Below, piece after piece: positions 47,800 to 62,400 of a DNA stretch of 64,000 nucleotides (positions within the stretch are counted from its first letter, which is position 1; each line of letters starts with the position of its first letter). The stretch is from Platycnemis pennipes (taxonomy: Eukaryota > Arthropoda > Insecta > Odonata > Platycnemididae): contig OW121857.1 in NCBI GenBank assembly GCA_933228895.1, forward strand, positions 124,001 through 188,000, written 5' to 3'. A program made the position numbers and the translations under genes. The notes below the pieces were generated by a model that saw only the letters and a list, made by a program, of their open reading frames with translations, had not been told where the DNA came from and ran no database searches.

Positions 47800-50700
47800 G
47801 GTCTGAATTATGTGGGAACAGAAACATCTAAATCTGAGTTTTTCACTCAAACTTAAATTTCACAAACTATATTCCTTTCTAACGCTTTTTTTAGCTAAAA
47901 TTAGCCATTTTGCCTGCCTTGATTGCATTTCACTAAAATTTACAGAAAATGTCATACGAGAACAAAAATATTCAAATCTGAGTGCTCCACTCAAACTTGA
48001 ATTTCACAAACTAAATGCATTTCTAACGCGGTTTTTTAGCTGAACCTGTCTATTTCACCTGTTTTCATTGCAGTTCACTAAAACTTACGCAAAATGTCAT
48101 AGGAGAACAAATATATGCAAATCTTAGTGCTCGTTTCAAACTTGAATTTCATCAACAAAAATCATTTCTAACGCGGTTTTTCTGCTTAAATTGTCCATTT
48201 CAAATTTTTTTCATTGATTTCACTAAAATTTACGCAAAATCTTATTGGAGAGCAAAAAAATCCAAATCTGAGTGCTCCACTGAAACTTGAATTTCACTGT
48301 CTAAATTCATTTCCAACGCGGTTTTTCACCTAAAATTATCCATTTCGCCTGCAATCATTGCAATTTTACCAGCATTTACGCAAAATGTCATAGCAGAACT
48401 AAGATATCTAAATCTGAGTGCTCCACTCATACTTGAATTTCACAAACTAAATTTATTTCTAACCCGGTTATCAACTAAAACTAACTTTTGCTTGTCTACA
48501 TTGCATTTCACCAAAATTTGTGCAGAACGGCATAGGAGAAGAAAAATATCCAAATCTGAGTTCTCCACTCAAACATGAATTTCACCAACTAAATTCATTT
48601 CTTACGCGGTTTTTCAGCTAAAATTATCCTTTTTTCCTGTGTTGACTGCATTTCCACAAAATATACGCAAAATTCCACAGGAAAACCAAAATATTCAAAT
48701 CTGAGAGCTCAATTCAAACTAGAATTTCACCAAATAAATTCATTTCTAACCCGATTTTTCAGCTAACATCATCCTTTTTCCTGTCTTCATTGCATTTTAC
48801 TGAAAGGTACGCAAAATGTCATAAGAGAAAAAAAATATAAAAATCTGATGGCTCCACTCTAACTTGAATTTTACCAACTAAAAACTCATTTCTAACGCAA
48901 TTTTTCAGCAAAAATATCCATTTCGTCTCTTTTCATTGCAAGTTACAAAAATTTACAAAAAATGTCATAGGAGAACAAAAATATTCCAATCTTAGTGCTC
49001 CCCTGAACTTGAATTTCACAAACTAATTTCATTTCTAACGCGATTTTTAAGCTTAAATTATCAATTTCGCCTGTCTTCATTGCATTTCATTAAAAAATAC
49101 GCAAAATGTCATAGGAGAACAAAAATATGCAAATCTGAGTGCTCCACTCAAATTTAAATTTCACCAACTAAAATCGTTTCTAACGCAGTTTTTCAGTTAA
49201 AATTGTCCATTTCACCTGTTTTTTTGCGTTTCACCAAAATTTACGCAAAACGTCATAGGAGAACAAAAATATCCAAATCTGAGTGCTCCATTCTAACGTA
49301 AATGTCATCAACTCCATGCATTTTTAAAGCGGTTTTTCAAGTAGATTTATCCATTTCACCTATGTTCATTGCAATTGACCAACATTTACGCATAATATCA
49401 GAGGAGAACAAAAATTTCCAAATCTGAGTGCTCCATTCTAACGTGAATGTCATCAACTAAATGCATTTCTAACGCGATTTTTCAGCTAGAATTATCAATT
49501 TCACCTATGTTCATTGCAATTCACCAAAGCTTATGGAAAATGTCATACGAGAACCAAAATATCCAAATCTAAGTGCTCCTTTCAAATCTGGATTTCACCA
49601 AAAGTTTAATTCATTTCTAACGCGGTTTGTTAGCTAAAATAATCCACTTCACCTGTTTTCATTACATTTCACCAAAATTTTTGGAAAATGTCAAAGGAAA
49701 ACAAAAATATCCACAGAGTGCTCCACTGAAACTAGAATTTCACCAACTAAATTCATTTCTAACGCGGTTTTTCACCTAAAATTATCCATTTCGCCTGTTT
49801 TCATTGAACGTTTTTTCGGGGTATGTCATATGAGAACAAAAATATCAAAATCTGAGTGCTCCACTCAAATTTGAATTTCACAAACAAAAAATTCATTTCT
49901 TAATCGGATTTTCAGCTAAACTTATCCATTTCGCCGGTCTTCATTGCATTTCCCCAAAATTTACGCAAAATAACATAGGAGAACAAAAATATTTAAATCT
50001 GAGTGATCTACTTCAAAATGAATTTCACTAACTAAATTCATTTCTAACACGGTCTGAATTATGTAGGAACAAAAACATCTAAATCTGAGTTTTTCACTCA
50101 AACTTAAATTTCACAAACTAAATTCCTTTCTAACGCTTTTTTTAGCTAATATTAGCCATTTTGCCTGCCTTGATTGCATTTCACTAAAATTTACAGAAAA
50201 TGTCATACGAGAACAAAAATATTCAAATCTGAGTGCTCCACTCAACCTTAAATTTCACCAACTAAATTCATTTCTAACGATTTTTCAGCTAAAATTGTCC
50301 ATTTCAACTTTTTTTGTTGCATTACACCTAAATTTACGCAAAATGTCATAGGAGAACAAAAATATCTTAATCTGAGTGCTTCACTCAAACTTAAATTTCA
50401 GCAACTAAATTCATTTCTAACGCTTTTTTTAGCTAAAATTAGCCATTTTGCCTGCCTTGATTGCATTTTACCAAAATTTACGCAAAATAACATAGGAGAA
50501 CAAAAATATTTAAATCTGAGTGATCTACTTCAAAATGAATTTCACTAACTAAATTCATTTCTAACACGGTCTGAATTATGTGGGAACAGAAACATCTAAA
50601 TCTGAGTTTTTCACTCAAACTTAAATTTCACAAACTAAATTCCTTTCTAACGCTTTTTTTAGCTAAAATTAGCCATTTTGCCTGCCTTGATTGCATTTCA

Positions 50701-53700
50701 CTAAAACTTACATAAAATGTCATACGAGAACAAAAATATTTAAATCTGAGTGCTCCACTCAAACTTGAATTTCACAAACTAAATGCATTTCTAACGCGGT
50801 TTTTTAGCTGAACCTGTCTATTTCACCTGTTTTCATTGCAGTTCACTAAAACTTACGCAAAATGTCATAGGAGAACAAATATATGCAAATCTTAGTGCTC
50901 GTTTCAAACTTGAATTTCATCAACAAAAATCATTTCTAACGCGGTTTTTCTGCTTAAATTGTCCATTTCAAATTTTTTTCATTGATTTCACTAAAATTTA
51001 CGCAAAATCTTATTGGAGAGCAAAAAAATCCAAATCTGAGTGCTCCACTGAAACTTGAATTTCACTGTCTAAATTCATTTCCAACGCGGTTTTTCACCTA
51101 AAATTATCCATTTCGCCTGCAATCATTGCAATTTTACCAGCATTTACGCAAAATGTCATAGCAGAACTAAGATATCTAAATCTGAGTGCTCCACTCATAC
51201 TTGAATTTCACAAACTAAATTTATTTCTAACCCGGTTATCAACTAAAACTAACTTTTGCTTGTCTACATTGCATTTCACCAAAATTTGTGCAGAACGGCA
51301 TAGGAGAAGAAAAATATCCAAATCTGAGTTCTCCACTCAAACATGAATTTCACCAACTAAATTCATTTCTTACGCGGTTTTTCAGCTAAAATTATCCTTT
51401 TTTCCTGTGTTGACTGCATTTCACCAAAATATACGCAAAATTCCACAGGAAAACCAAAATATTCAAATCTGAGAGTTCAATTCAAACTAGAATTTCACCA
51501 AATAAATTCATTTCTAACCCGATTTTTCAGCTAACATCATCCTTTTTCCTGTCTTCATTGCATTTTACTGAAAGGTACGCAAAATGTCATAAGAGAAAAA
51601 AAATATAAAAATCTGATGGCTCCACTCTAACTTGAATTTTACCAACTAAAAACTCATTTCTAACGCAATTTTTCAGCAAAAATTATCCATTTCGTCTCTT
51701 TTCATTGCAAGTTACAAAAATTTACAAAAAATGTCATAGGAGAACAAAAATATTCCAATCTTAGTGCTCCCCTGAACTTGAATTTCACAAACTAATTTCA
51801 TTTCTAACGCGATTTTTAAGCTTAAATTATCAATTTCGCCTGTCTTCATTGCATTTCATTAAAAAATACGCAAAATGTCATAGGAGAACAAAAATATGCA
51901 AATCTGAGTGCTCCACTCAAATTTAAATTTCACCAACTAAAATCGTTTCTAACGCAGTTTTTCAGTTAAAATTGTCCATTTCACCTGTTTTTTTGCGTTT
52001 CACCAAAATTTACGCAAAACGTCATAGGAGAACAAAAATATCCAAATCTGAGTGCTCCATTCTAACGTAAATGTCATCAACTCCATGCATTTTTAAAGCG
52101 GTTTTTCAAGTAGATTTATCCATTTCACCTATGTTCATTGCAATTGACCAACATTTACGCATAATATCAGAGGAGAACAAAAATTTCCAAATCTGAGTGC
52201 TCCATTCTAACGTGAATGTCATCAACTAAATGCATTTCTAACGCGATTTTTCAGCTAGAATTATCAATTTCACCTATGTTCATTGCAATTCACCAAAGCT
52301 TATGGAAAATGTCATACGAGAACCAAAATATCCAAATCTAAGTGCTCCTTTCAAATCTGGATTTCACCAAAAGTTTAATTCATTTCTAACGCGGTTTGTT
52401 AGCTAAAATAATCCACTTCACCTGTTTTCATTACATTTCACCAAAATTTTTGGAAAATGTCAAAGGAAAACAAAAATATCCACAGAGTGCTCCACTGAAA
52501 CTAGAATTTCACCAACTAAATTCATTTCTAACGCGGTTTTTCACCTAAAATTATCCATTTCGCCTGTTTTCATTGAACTTTTTTTCGGGGTATGTCATAT
52601 GAGAACAAAAATATCAAAATCTGAGTGCTCCACTCAAATTTGAATTTCACAATCAAAAAATTCATTTCTTAATCGGATTTTCAGCTAAACTTATCCATTT
52701 CGCCGGTCTTCATTGCATTTCCCCAAAATTTACGCAAAATAACATAGGAGAACAAAAATATTTAAATCTGAGTGATCTACTTCAAAATGAATTTCACTAA
52801 CTAAATTCATTTCTAACACGGTCTGAATTATGTAGGAACAAAAACATCTAAATCTGAGTTTTTCACTCAAACTTAAATTTCACAAACTAAATTCCTTTCT
52901 AACGCTTTTTTTAGCTAAAATTAGCCATTTTGCCTGCCTTGATTGCATTTCACTAAAATTTACAGAAAATGTCATACGAGAACAAAAATATTCAAATCTG
53001 AGTGCTCCACTCAAACTTGAATTTCACAAACTAAATGCATTTCTAACGCGGTTTTTTAGCTGAACCTGTCTATTTCACCTGTTTTCATTGCAGTTCACTA
53101 AAACTTACGCAAAATGTCATAGGAGAACAAATATATGCAAATCTTAGTGCTCGTTTCAAACTTGAATTTCATCAACAAAAATCATTTCTAACGCGGTTTT
53201 TCTGCTTAAATTGTCCATTTCAAATTTTTTTCATTGATTTCACGAAAATTTACGCAAAATCTTATTGGAGAGCAAAAAAATCCAAATCTGAGTGCTCCAC
53301 TGAAACTTGAATTTCACTGTCTAAATTCATTTCCAACGCGGTTTTTCACCTAAAATTATCCATTTCGCCTGCAATCATTGCAATTTTACCAGCATTTACG
53401 CAAAATGTCATAGCAGAACTAAGATATCTAAATCTGAGTGCTCCACTCATACTTGAATTTCACAAACTAAATTTATTTCTAACCCGGTTATCAACTAAAA
53501 CTAACTTTTGCTTGTCTACATTGCATTTCACCAAAATTTGTGCAGAACGGCATAGGAGAAGAAAAATATCCAAATCTGAGTTCTCCACTCAAACATGAAT
53601 TTCACCAACTAAATTCATTTCTTACGCGGTTTTTCAGCTAAAATTATCCTTTTTTCCTGTGTTGACTGCAATTCACCAAAATATACGCAAAAGTCCACAG

Positions 53701-55551
53701 AAAAACCAAAATATTCAAATCTGAGAGCTCAATTCAAACTAGAATTTCACCAAATAAATTCATTTCTAACCCGATTTTTCAGCTAACATCATCCTTTTTC
53801 CTGTCTTCATTGCATTTTACTGAAAGGTACGCAAAATGTCATAAGAGAAAAAAAATATCAAAATCTGATGGCTCCACTCTAACTTGAATTTTACCAACTA
53901 AAAACTCATTTCTAACGCAATTTTTCAGCAAAAATTATCCATTTCGTCTCTTTTCATTGCAAGTTACAAAAATTTACAAAAAATGTCATAGGAGAACAAA
54001 AATATTCCAATCTTAGTGCTCCCCTGAACTTGAATTTCACAAACTAATTTCATTTCTAACGCTATTTTTAAGCTTAAATTATCAATTTCGCCTGTCTTCA
54101 TTGCATTTCATTAAAAAATACGAAAAATGTCATAGGAGAACAAAAATATGCAAATCTGAGTGCTCCACTCAAATTTAAATTTCACCAACTAAAAACGTTT
54201 CTAACGCAGTTTTTCAGTTAAAATTGTCCATTTCACCTGTTTTTTTGCGTTTTACCAAAATTTACGCAAAATGTCATAGGAGAACAAAAATATCCAAATC
54301 TGAGTGCTCCATTCTAACGTAAATGTCATCAACTCCATGCATTTTTAAAGCGGTTTTTCAAGTAGATTTATCCATTTCACCTATGTTCATTATAATTGAC
54401 CAACATTTACGCATAATATCAGAGGAGAACAAAAATTTCCAAATCTGAGTGCTCCATTCTAACGTGAATGTCATCAACTAAATGCATTTCTAACGCGATT
54501 TTTCAGCTAGAATTATCAATTTCACCTATGTTCATTGCAATTCACCAAAGCTTATGGAAAATGTCATACGAGAACCAAAATATCCAAATCTAAGTGCTCC
54601 TTTCAAATCTGGATTTCACCAAAAGTTTAATTCATTTCTAACGCGGTTTGTTAGCTAAAATAATCCACTTCACCTGTTTTCATTACATTTCACCAAAATT
54701 TTTGGAAAATGTCAAAGGAAAACAAAAATATCCACAGAGTGCTCCACTGAAACTAGAATTTCACCAACTAAATTCATTTCTAACGCGGGTTTTCACCTAA
54801 AATTGTCCATTTCACCTGTTTTTTTGCGTTTCACCAAAATTTACGCAAAATGTCATAGGAGAACAAAAATATCCAAATCTGAGTGCTCCATTCTAACGTA
54901 AATGTCATCAACTCCATGCATTTTTAAAGCGGTTTTTCAAGTAGATTTATCCATTTCACCTATGTTCATTGCAATTGACCAACATTTACGCAAAATAACA
55001 GAGGAGAACAAAAATTTCCAAATCTGAGTGCTCCATTCTAACGTGAATGTCATCAACTAAATGCATTTCTAACGCGATTTTTCAGCTAGAATTATCAATT
55101 TCACCTATGTTCATTGCAATTCACCAAAGCTTATGGAAAATGTCATACGAGAACCAAAATATCCAAATCTAAGTGCTCCTTTCAAATCTGGATTTCACCA
55201 AAAGTTTAATTCATTTCTAACGCGGTTTGTTAGCTAAAATAATCCACTTCACCTGTTTTCATTACATTTCACCAAAATTTTTGGAAAATGTCAAAGGAAA
55301 ACAAAAATATCCACAGAGTGCTCCACTGAAACTAGAATTTCACCAACTAAATTTATTTCTAACGCGGTTTTTCACCTAAAATTATCCATTTCGCCTGTTT
55401 TCATTGAACTTTTTTTCGGGGTATGTCATATGAGAACAAAAATATCAAAATCTGAGTGCTCCACTCAAATTTGAATTTCACAAACAAAAAATTCATTCCT
55501 TAATCGGATTTTCAGCTAAACTTATCCATTTCGCCGGTCTTCATTGCATTT
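47800..55551 (+). repeat. shortened HOR units lacking the marker monomer
   Basis: Between the marker monomers at about 47245 and 56100, units repeat at 2769 bp. The CCCCAAAATTTACGC variant is at 49952 and 52721, and the private AAAACGTCATAGG change is at 49249 and 52018. The deleted part removes the ATTGTATCGCGG monomers and the hybrid marker, joining ACGCAAAATAACATAGG directly to the TTTAAATCTGAGTGATC variant. Confidence 0.7.
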
Positions 55552-58500
55552 CCCCAAAATTTACGCAAAATGTCATAGGAGAATAAAAATATCGAAATCT
55601 AGGTGCTCCACTCAAACTTGAATTTCACGAAATAAATTTAATTGTATCGCGGTTTTTCAGCTAAAATTGTCAATTTCACCTTTTTTTATTGCATTTTACC
55701 TAAATTTACGCAAAATGTCATAAGAGAACAAAATGATCTAAATCTGAGTGCTTCATTTAAACTTAAATTTCACCAACTTAATTCATTTCTTACACAGTTT
55801 TTAACTAAAATTATCCTTTTTTCCTGTCTGCATTGCATTTCACCAAAATGTACCCAAAATATCATTAGAGAACAAAAATATCCAAATCTGAGTTCACCAC
55901 TCAAACTTGAATTTCAACACATAAACCATTTTTAACGCATTTTTTAGCTAAAGTTATCCATGTTGCCTGTTTTCATTGCATTTCACAGAAATTTACGCAA
56001 AATATCATAGGAGAACAAAAATATCCAAATCTGAGTGCTCCACTTCAAAATGAATTTCACAAAATAAATTCATTTCTAACACGGTCTGAATTATAAAGGA
56101 TTTGCACATTGGCTGGAGACTAAACAGTGTTATACATAAATAATGAATGAGAAATAAAAATATCCAAATCTGAGTGCACCACTTATACTTGAATTTCACC
56201 AAAAAATTCATTTCTAATGCGGTTTTTCAGCTAAAATTATCCACGTCACCTGTCTTCATTGCATTTTACCAACATTTACGCAAAATATCATAGGAGAACA
56301 AACATATCCAATTCTGAGTGCTCCACTCAACCTTAAATTTCAGCAACTAAATTCATTTTTAACGCTTTTTTTAGCTAAAATTAGCCATTTTGCCTGCCTT
56401 GATTGCATTTTACCAAAATTTACGCAAAATAACATAGGAGAACAAAAATATTTAAATCTGAGTGATCTACTTCAAAATGAATTTCACTAACTAAATTCAT
56501 TTCTAACACGGTCTGAATTATGTAGGAACAAAAACATCTAAATCTGAGTTTTTCATTCAAACTTAAATTTCACAAACTAAATTCATTTCTAACGCTTTTT
56601 TTAGCTAAAATTAGCCATTTTGCCTGCCTTGATTGCATTTCACTAAAATTTACAGAAAATGTCATACGAGAACAAAAATATTCAAATCTGAGTGCTCCAC
56701 TCAAACTTGAATTTCACAAACTAAATGCATTTCTAACGCGGTTTTTTAGCTGAACCTGTCTATTTCACCTGTTTTCATTGCAGTTCACTAAAACTTACGC
56801 AAAATGTCATAGGAGAACAAATATATGCAAATCTTAGTGCTCGTTTCAAACTTGAATTTCATCAACAAAAATCATTTCTAACGCGGTTTTTCTGCTTAAA
56901 TTGTCCATTTCAAATTTTTTTCATTGATTTCACTAAAATTTACGCAAAATCTTATTGGAGAGCAAAAAAATCCAAATCTGAGTGCTCCACTGAAACTTGA
57001 ATTTCACTGTCTAAATTCATTTCCAACGCGGTTTTTCACCTAAAATTATCCATTTCGCCTGCAATCATTGCAATTTTACCAGCATTTACGCAAAATGTCA
57101 TAGCAGAACTAAGATATCTAAATCTGAGTGCTCCACTCATACTTGAATTTCACAAACTAAATTTATTTCTAACCCGGTTATCAAGTAAAACTAACTTTTG
57201 CTTGTCTACATTGCATTTCACCAAAATTTGTGCAGAACGGCATAGGAGAAGAAAAATATCCAAATCTGAGTTCTCCACTCAAACATGAATTTCACCAACT
57301 AAATTCATTTCTTACGCGGTTTTTCAGCTAAAATTATCCTTTTTTCCTGTGTTGACTGCATTTCACCAAAATATACGCAAAATTCCACAGGAAAACCAAA
57401 ATATTCAAATCTGAGAGCTCAATTCAAACTAGAATTTCACCAAATAAATTCATTTCTAACCCGATTTTTCAGCTAACATCATCCTTTTTCCTGTCTTCAT
57501 TGCATTTTACTGAAAGGTACGCAAAATGTCATAAGAGAAAAAAAATATCAAAATCTGATGGCTCCACTCTAACTTGAATTTTACCAACTAAAAACTCATT
57601 TCTAACGCAATTTTTCAGCAAAAATTATCCATTTCGTCTCTTTTCATTGCAAGTTACAAAAATTTACAAAAAATGTCATAGGAGAACAAAAATATTCCAA
57701 TCTTAGTGCTCCCCTGAACTTGAATTTCACAAACTAATTTCATTTCTAACGCGATTTTTAAGCTTAAATTATCAATTTCGCCTGTCTTCATTGCATTTCA
57801 TTAAAAAATACGCAAAATGTCATAGGAGAACAAAAATATGCAAATCTGAGTGCTCCACTCAAATTTAAATTTCACCAACTAAAATCGTTTCTAACGCAGT
57901 TTTTCAGTTAAAATTGTCCATTTCACCTGTTTTTTTGCGTTTCACCAAAATTTACGCAAAATGTCATAGGAGAACAAAAATATCCAAATCTGAGTGCTCC
58001 ATTCTAACGTAAATGTCATCAACTCCATGCATTTTTAAAGCGGTTTTTCAAGTAGATTTATCCATTTCACCTATGTTCATTGCAATTGACCAACATTTAC
58101 GCATAATATCAGAGGAGAACAAAAATTTCCAAATCTGAGTGCTCCATTCTAACGTGAATGTCATCAACTAAATGCATTTCTAACGCGATTTTTCAGCTAG
58201 AATTATCAATTTCACCTATGTTCATTGCAATTCACCAAAGCTTATGGAAAATGTCATACGAGAACCAAAATATCCAAATCTAAGTGCTCCTTTCAAATCT
58301 GGATTTCACCAAAAGTTTAATTCATTTCTAACGCGGTTTGTTAGCTAAAATAATCCACTTCACCTGTTTTCATTACATTTCACCAAAATTTTTGGAAAAT
58401 GTCAAAGGAAAACAAAAATATCCACAGAGTGCTCCACTGAAACTAGAATTTCACCAACTAAATTCATTTCTAACGCGGGTTTTCACCTAAAATTGTCCAT

Positions 58501-61500
58501 TTCACCTGTTTTTTTGCGTTTCACCAAAATTTACGCAAAATGTCATAGGAGAACAAAAATATCCAAATCTGAGTGCTCCATTCTAACGTAAATGTCATCA
58601 ACTCCATGCATTTTTAAAGCGGTTTTCAAGTAGATTTATCCATTTCACCTTTGTTCATTGCAATTGACCAACATTTACGCATAATATCAGAGGAGAACAA
58701 AAATTTCCAAATCTGAGTGCTCCATTCTAACGTGAATGTCATCAATTAAATGCATTTCTAACGCGATTTTTCAGCTAGAATTATCAATTTCACCTATGTT
58801 CATTGCAATTCACCAAAGCTTATGGAAAATGTCATACGAGAACCAAAATATCCAAATCTAAGTGCTCCTTTCAAATCTGGATTTCACCAAAAGTTTAATT
58901 CATTTCTAACGCGGTTTGTTAGCTAAAATAATCCACTTCACCTGTTTTCATTACATTTCACCAAAATTTTTGGAAAATGTCAAAGGAAAACAAAAATATC
59001 CACATAGTGCTCCACTGAAACTAGAATTTCACCAACTAAATTTATTTCTAACGCGGTTTTTCACCTAAAATTATCCATTTCGCCTGTTTTCATTGAACTT
59101 TTTTTCGGGGTATGTCATATGAGAACAAAAATATCAAAATCTGAGTGCTCCACTCAAATTTGAATTTCACAAACAAAAAATTCATTCCTTAATCGGATTT
59201 TCAGCTAAACTTATCCATTTCGCCGGTCTTCATTGCATTTCCCCAAAATTTACGCAAAATAACATAGGAGAACAAAAATATCGAAATCTAGGTGCTCCAC
59301 TCAAACTTGAATTTCACCAAATAAATTCAATTGTATCGCGGTTTTTCAGCTAAAATTGTCAATTTCACCTTTTTTTATTGCATTTTACCTAAATTTACGC
59401 AAAATGTCATAAGAGAACAAAATGATCTAAATCTGAGTGCTTCATTTAAACTTAAATTTCACCAACTTAATTCATTTCTTACACGGTTTTTAACTAAAAT
59501 TATCCTTTTTTCCTGTCTGCATTGCATTTCACCAAAATGTACCCAAAATATCATTAGAGAACAAAAATATCCAAATCTGAGTTCACCACTCAAACTTGAA
59601 TTTCAACACATAAACCATTTTTAACGCATTTTTTAGCTAAAGTTATCCATGTTGCCTGTTTTCATTGCATTTCACAGAAATTTACGCAAAATATCATAGG
59701 AGAACAAAAATATCCAAATCTGAGTGCTCCACTTCAAAATGAATTTCACAAAATAAATTCATTTCTAACACGGTCTGAATTAAAAAGGATTTGCACATTG
59801 GCTAGAGACTAAACAGTGTTATACATAAATAATGAATGAGAAATAAAAATATCCGAATCTGAGTGCACCACTTATACTTGAATTTCACCAAAAAATTCAT
59901 TTCTAATGCGGTTTTTCAGCTAAAATTATCCACGTCGCCTGTCTTCATTGCATTTTACCAACATTTACGCAAAATATCATAGGAGAACAAACATATCCAA
60001 TTCTGAGTGCTCCACTCAACATTAAATTTCAGCAACTAAATTCATTTTTAACGCGGTTTTTTAGCTGAACCTGTCCATTTCACCTGTTTTCATTGCAGTT
60101 CACTAAAACTTACGCAAAATGTCATAGGAGAACAAATATATGCAAATCTTAGTGCTCGTTTGAAACTAGAATTTCACCAACTAAATTCATTTCTAACGCG
60201 GTTTTTCACCTAAAATTATCCATTTCGCCTGTTTTCATTGAACTTTTTTTCGGGGTATGTCATATGAGAACAAAAATATCAAAATCTGAGTGCTCCACTC
60301 AAATTTGAATTTCACAAACAAAAAATTCATTTCTTAATCGGATTTTCAGCTAAACTTATCCATTTCGCCGGTCCTTATTGCATTTCCCCAAAATTTACGC
60401 AAAATAACATAGGAGAAGAAAAATATCGAAATCTAGGTGCTCCACTCAAACTTGAATTTCACCAAATAAATTCAATTGTATCGCGGTTTTTCAGCTAAAA
60501 TTGTCAATTTCACCTTTTTTTATTGCATTTTACCTAAATTTACGCAAAATGTCATAAGAGAACAAAATGATCTAAATCTGAGTGCTTCATTTAAACTTAA
60601 ATTTCACCAACTTAATTCATTTCTAACGCTTTTTTAGCTAAAATTATCCATTTTGCCTGCCTTCATTGCATTTTACCAAAATTTAAGCAAAATAACATAG
60701 GAGAACAAAAATATTTAAATCTGAGTTCTCAATTCAAACTAGAAATTCACCAAATAAATTCATTTCTAACCCGATTTTTCAGCTAACATCATCCTTTTTC
60801 CTGTCTTCATTGCATTTTACTGAAAGGTACGCAAAATGTCATAAGAGAAAAAAAATATCAAAATCTGATGGCTCCACTCTAACTTGAATTTTACCAACTA
60901 AAAACTCATTTCTAACGCAATTTTTCAGCAAAAATTATCCATTTCGTCTCTTTTCATTGCAAGTTACAAAAATTTACAAAAAATGTCATAGGAGAACAAA
61001 AATATTCCAATATTAGTGCTCCCCTGAACTTGAATTTCACAAACTAATTTCATTTCTAACGCTATTTTTAAGCTTAAATTATCAATTTTGCCTGTCTTCA
61101 TTGCATTTCATTAAAAAATACGCAAAATGTCATAGGAGAACAAAAATATGCAAATCTGAGTGCTCCACTCAAATTTAAATTTCACCAACTAAAATCGTTT
61201 CTAACGCAGTTTTTCAGTTAAAATTGTCCATTTCACCTGTTTTTTTGCGTTTCACCAAAATTTACGCAAAATGTCATAGGAGAACAAAAATATCCAAATC
61301 TGAGTGCTCCATTCTAACGTAAATGTCATCAACTCCATGCATTTTTAAAGCGGTTTTTCAAGTAGATTTATCCATTTCACCTATGTTCATTGCAATTGAC
61401 CAACATTTACGCAAAATAACAGAGGAGAACAAAAATTTCCAAATCTGAGTGCTCCATTCTAACGTGAATGTCATCAACTAAATGCATTTCTAACGCGATT

Positions 61501-62400
61501 TTTCAGCTAGAATTATCAATTTCACCTATGTTCATTGCAATTCACCAAAGCTTATGGAAAATGTCATACGAGAACCAAAATATCCAAATCTAAGTGCTCC
61601 TTTCAAATCTGGATTTCACCAAAAGTTTAATTCATTTCTAACGCGGTTTGTTAGCTAAAATAATCCACTTCACCTGTTTTCATTACATTTCACCAAAATT
61701 TTTGGAAAATGTCAAAGGAAAACAAAAATATCCACAGAGTGCTCCACTGAAACTAGAATTTCACCAACTAAATTCATTTCTAACGCGGTTTTTCACCTAA
61801 AATGGTACATTTCACCTGTTTTTTTGCGTTTCACCAAAATTTACGCAAAATGTCATAGGAGAACAAAAATATCCAAATCTGAGTGCTCCATTCTAACGTA
61901 AATGTCATCAACTCCATGCATTTTTAAAGCGGTTTTTCAAGTAGATTTATCCATTTCACCTATGTTCATTGCAATTGACCAACATTTACGCATAATATCA
62001 GAGGAGAACAAAAATTTCCAAATCTGAGTGCTCCATTCTAACGTGAATGTCATCAACTAAATGCATTTCTAACGCGATTTTTCAGCTAGAATTATCAATT
62101 TCACCTATGTTCATTGCAATTCACCAAAGCTTATGGAAAATGTCATACGAGAACCAAAATATCCAAATCTAAGTGCTCCTTTCAAATCTGGATTTCACCA
62201 AAAGTTTAATTCATTTCTAACGCGGTTTGTTAGCTAAAATAATCCACTTCACCTGTTTTCATTATATTTCACCAAAATTTTTGGAAAATGTCAAAGGAAA
62301 ACAAAAATATCCACAGAGTGCTCCACTGAAACTAGAATTTCACCAACTAAATTCATTTCTAACGCGGTTTTTCACCTAAAATTATCCATTTCGCCTGTTT
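54700..62400 (+). repeat. long HOR form (3.69 kb) with four-monomer duplication
   Basis: The seam TTTTCACCTAAAATTGTCC recurs at 54797 and 58487 (3690 apart), both with a private CGCGGGTTTTC change. A further, altered copy (AATGGTACATT) lies at 61800. This matches the 3689-bp spacing of the ATTGTATCGCGG variant at 55642 and 59331. Confidence 0.65.
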
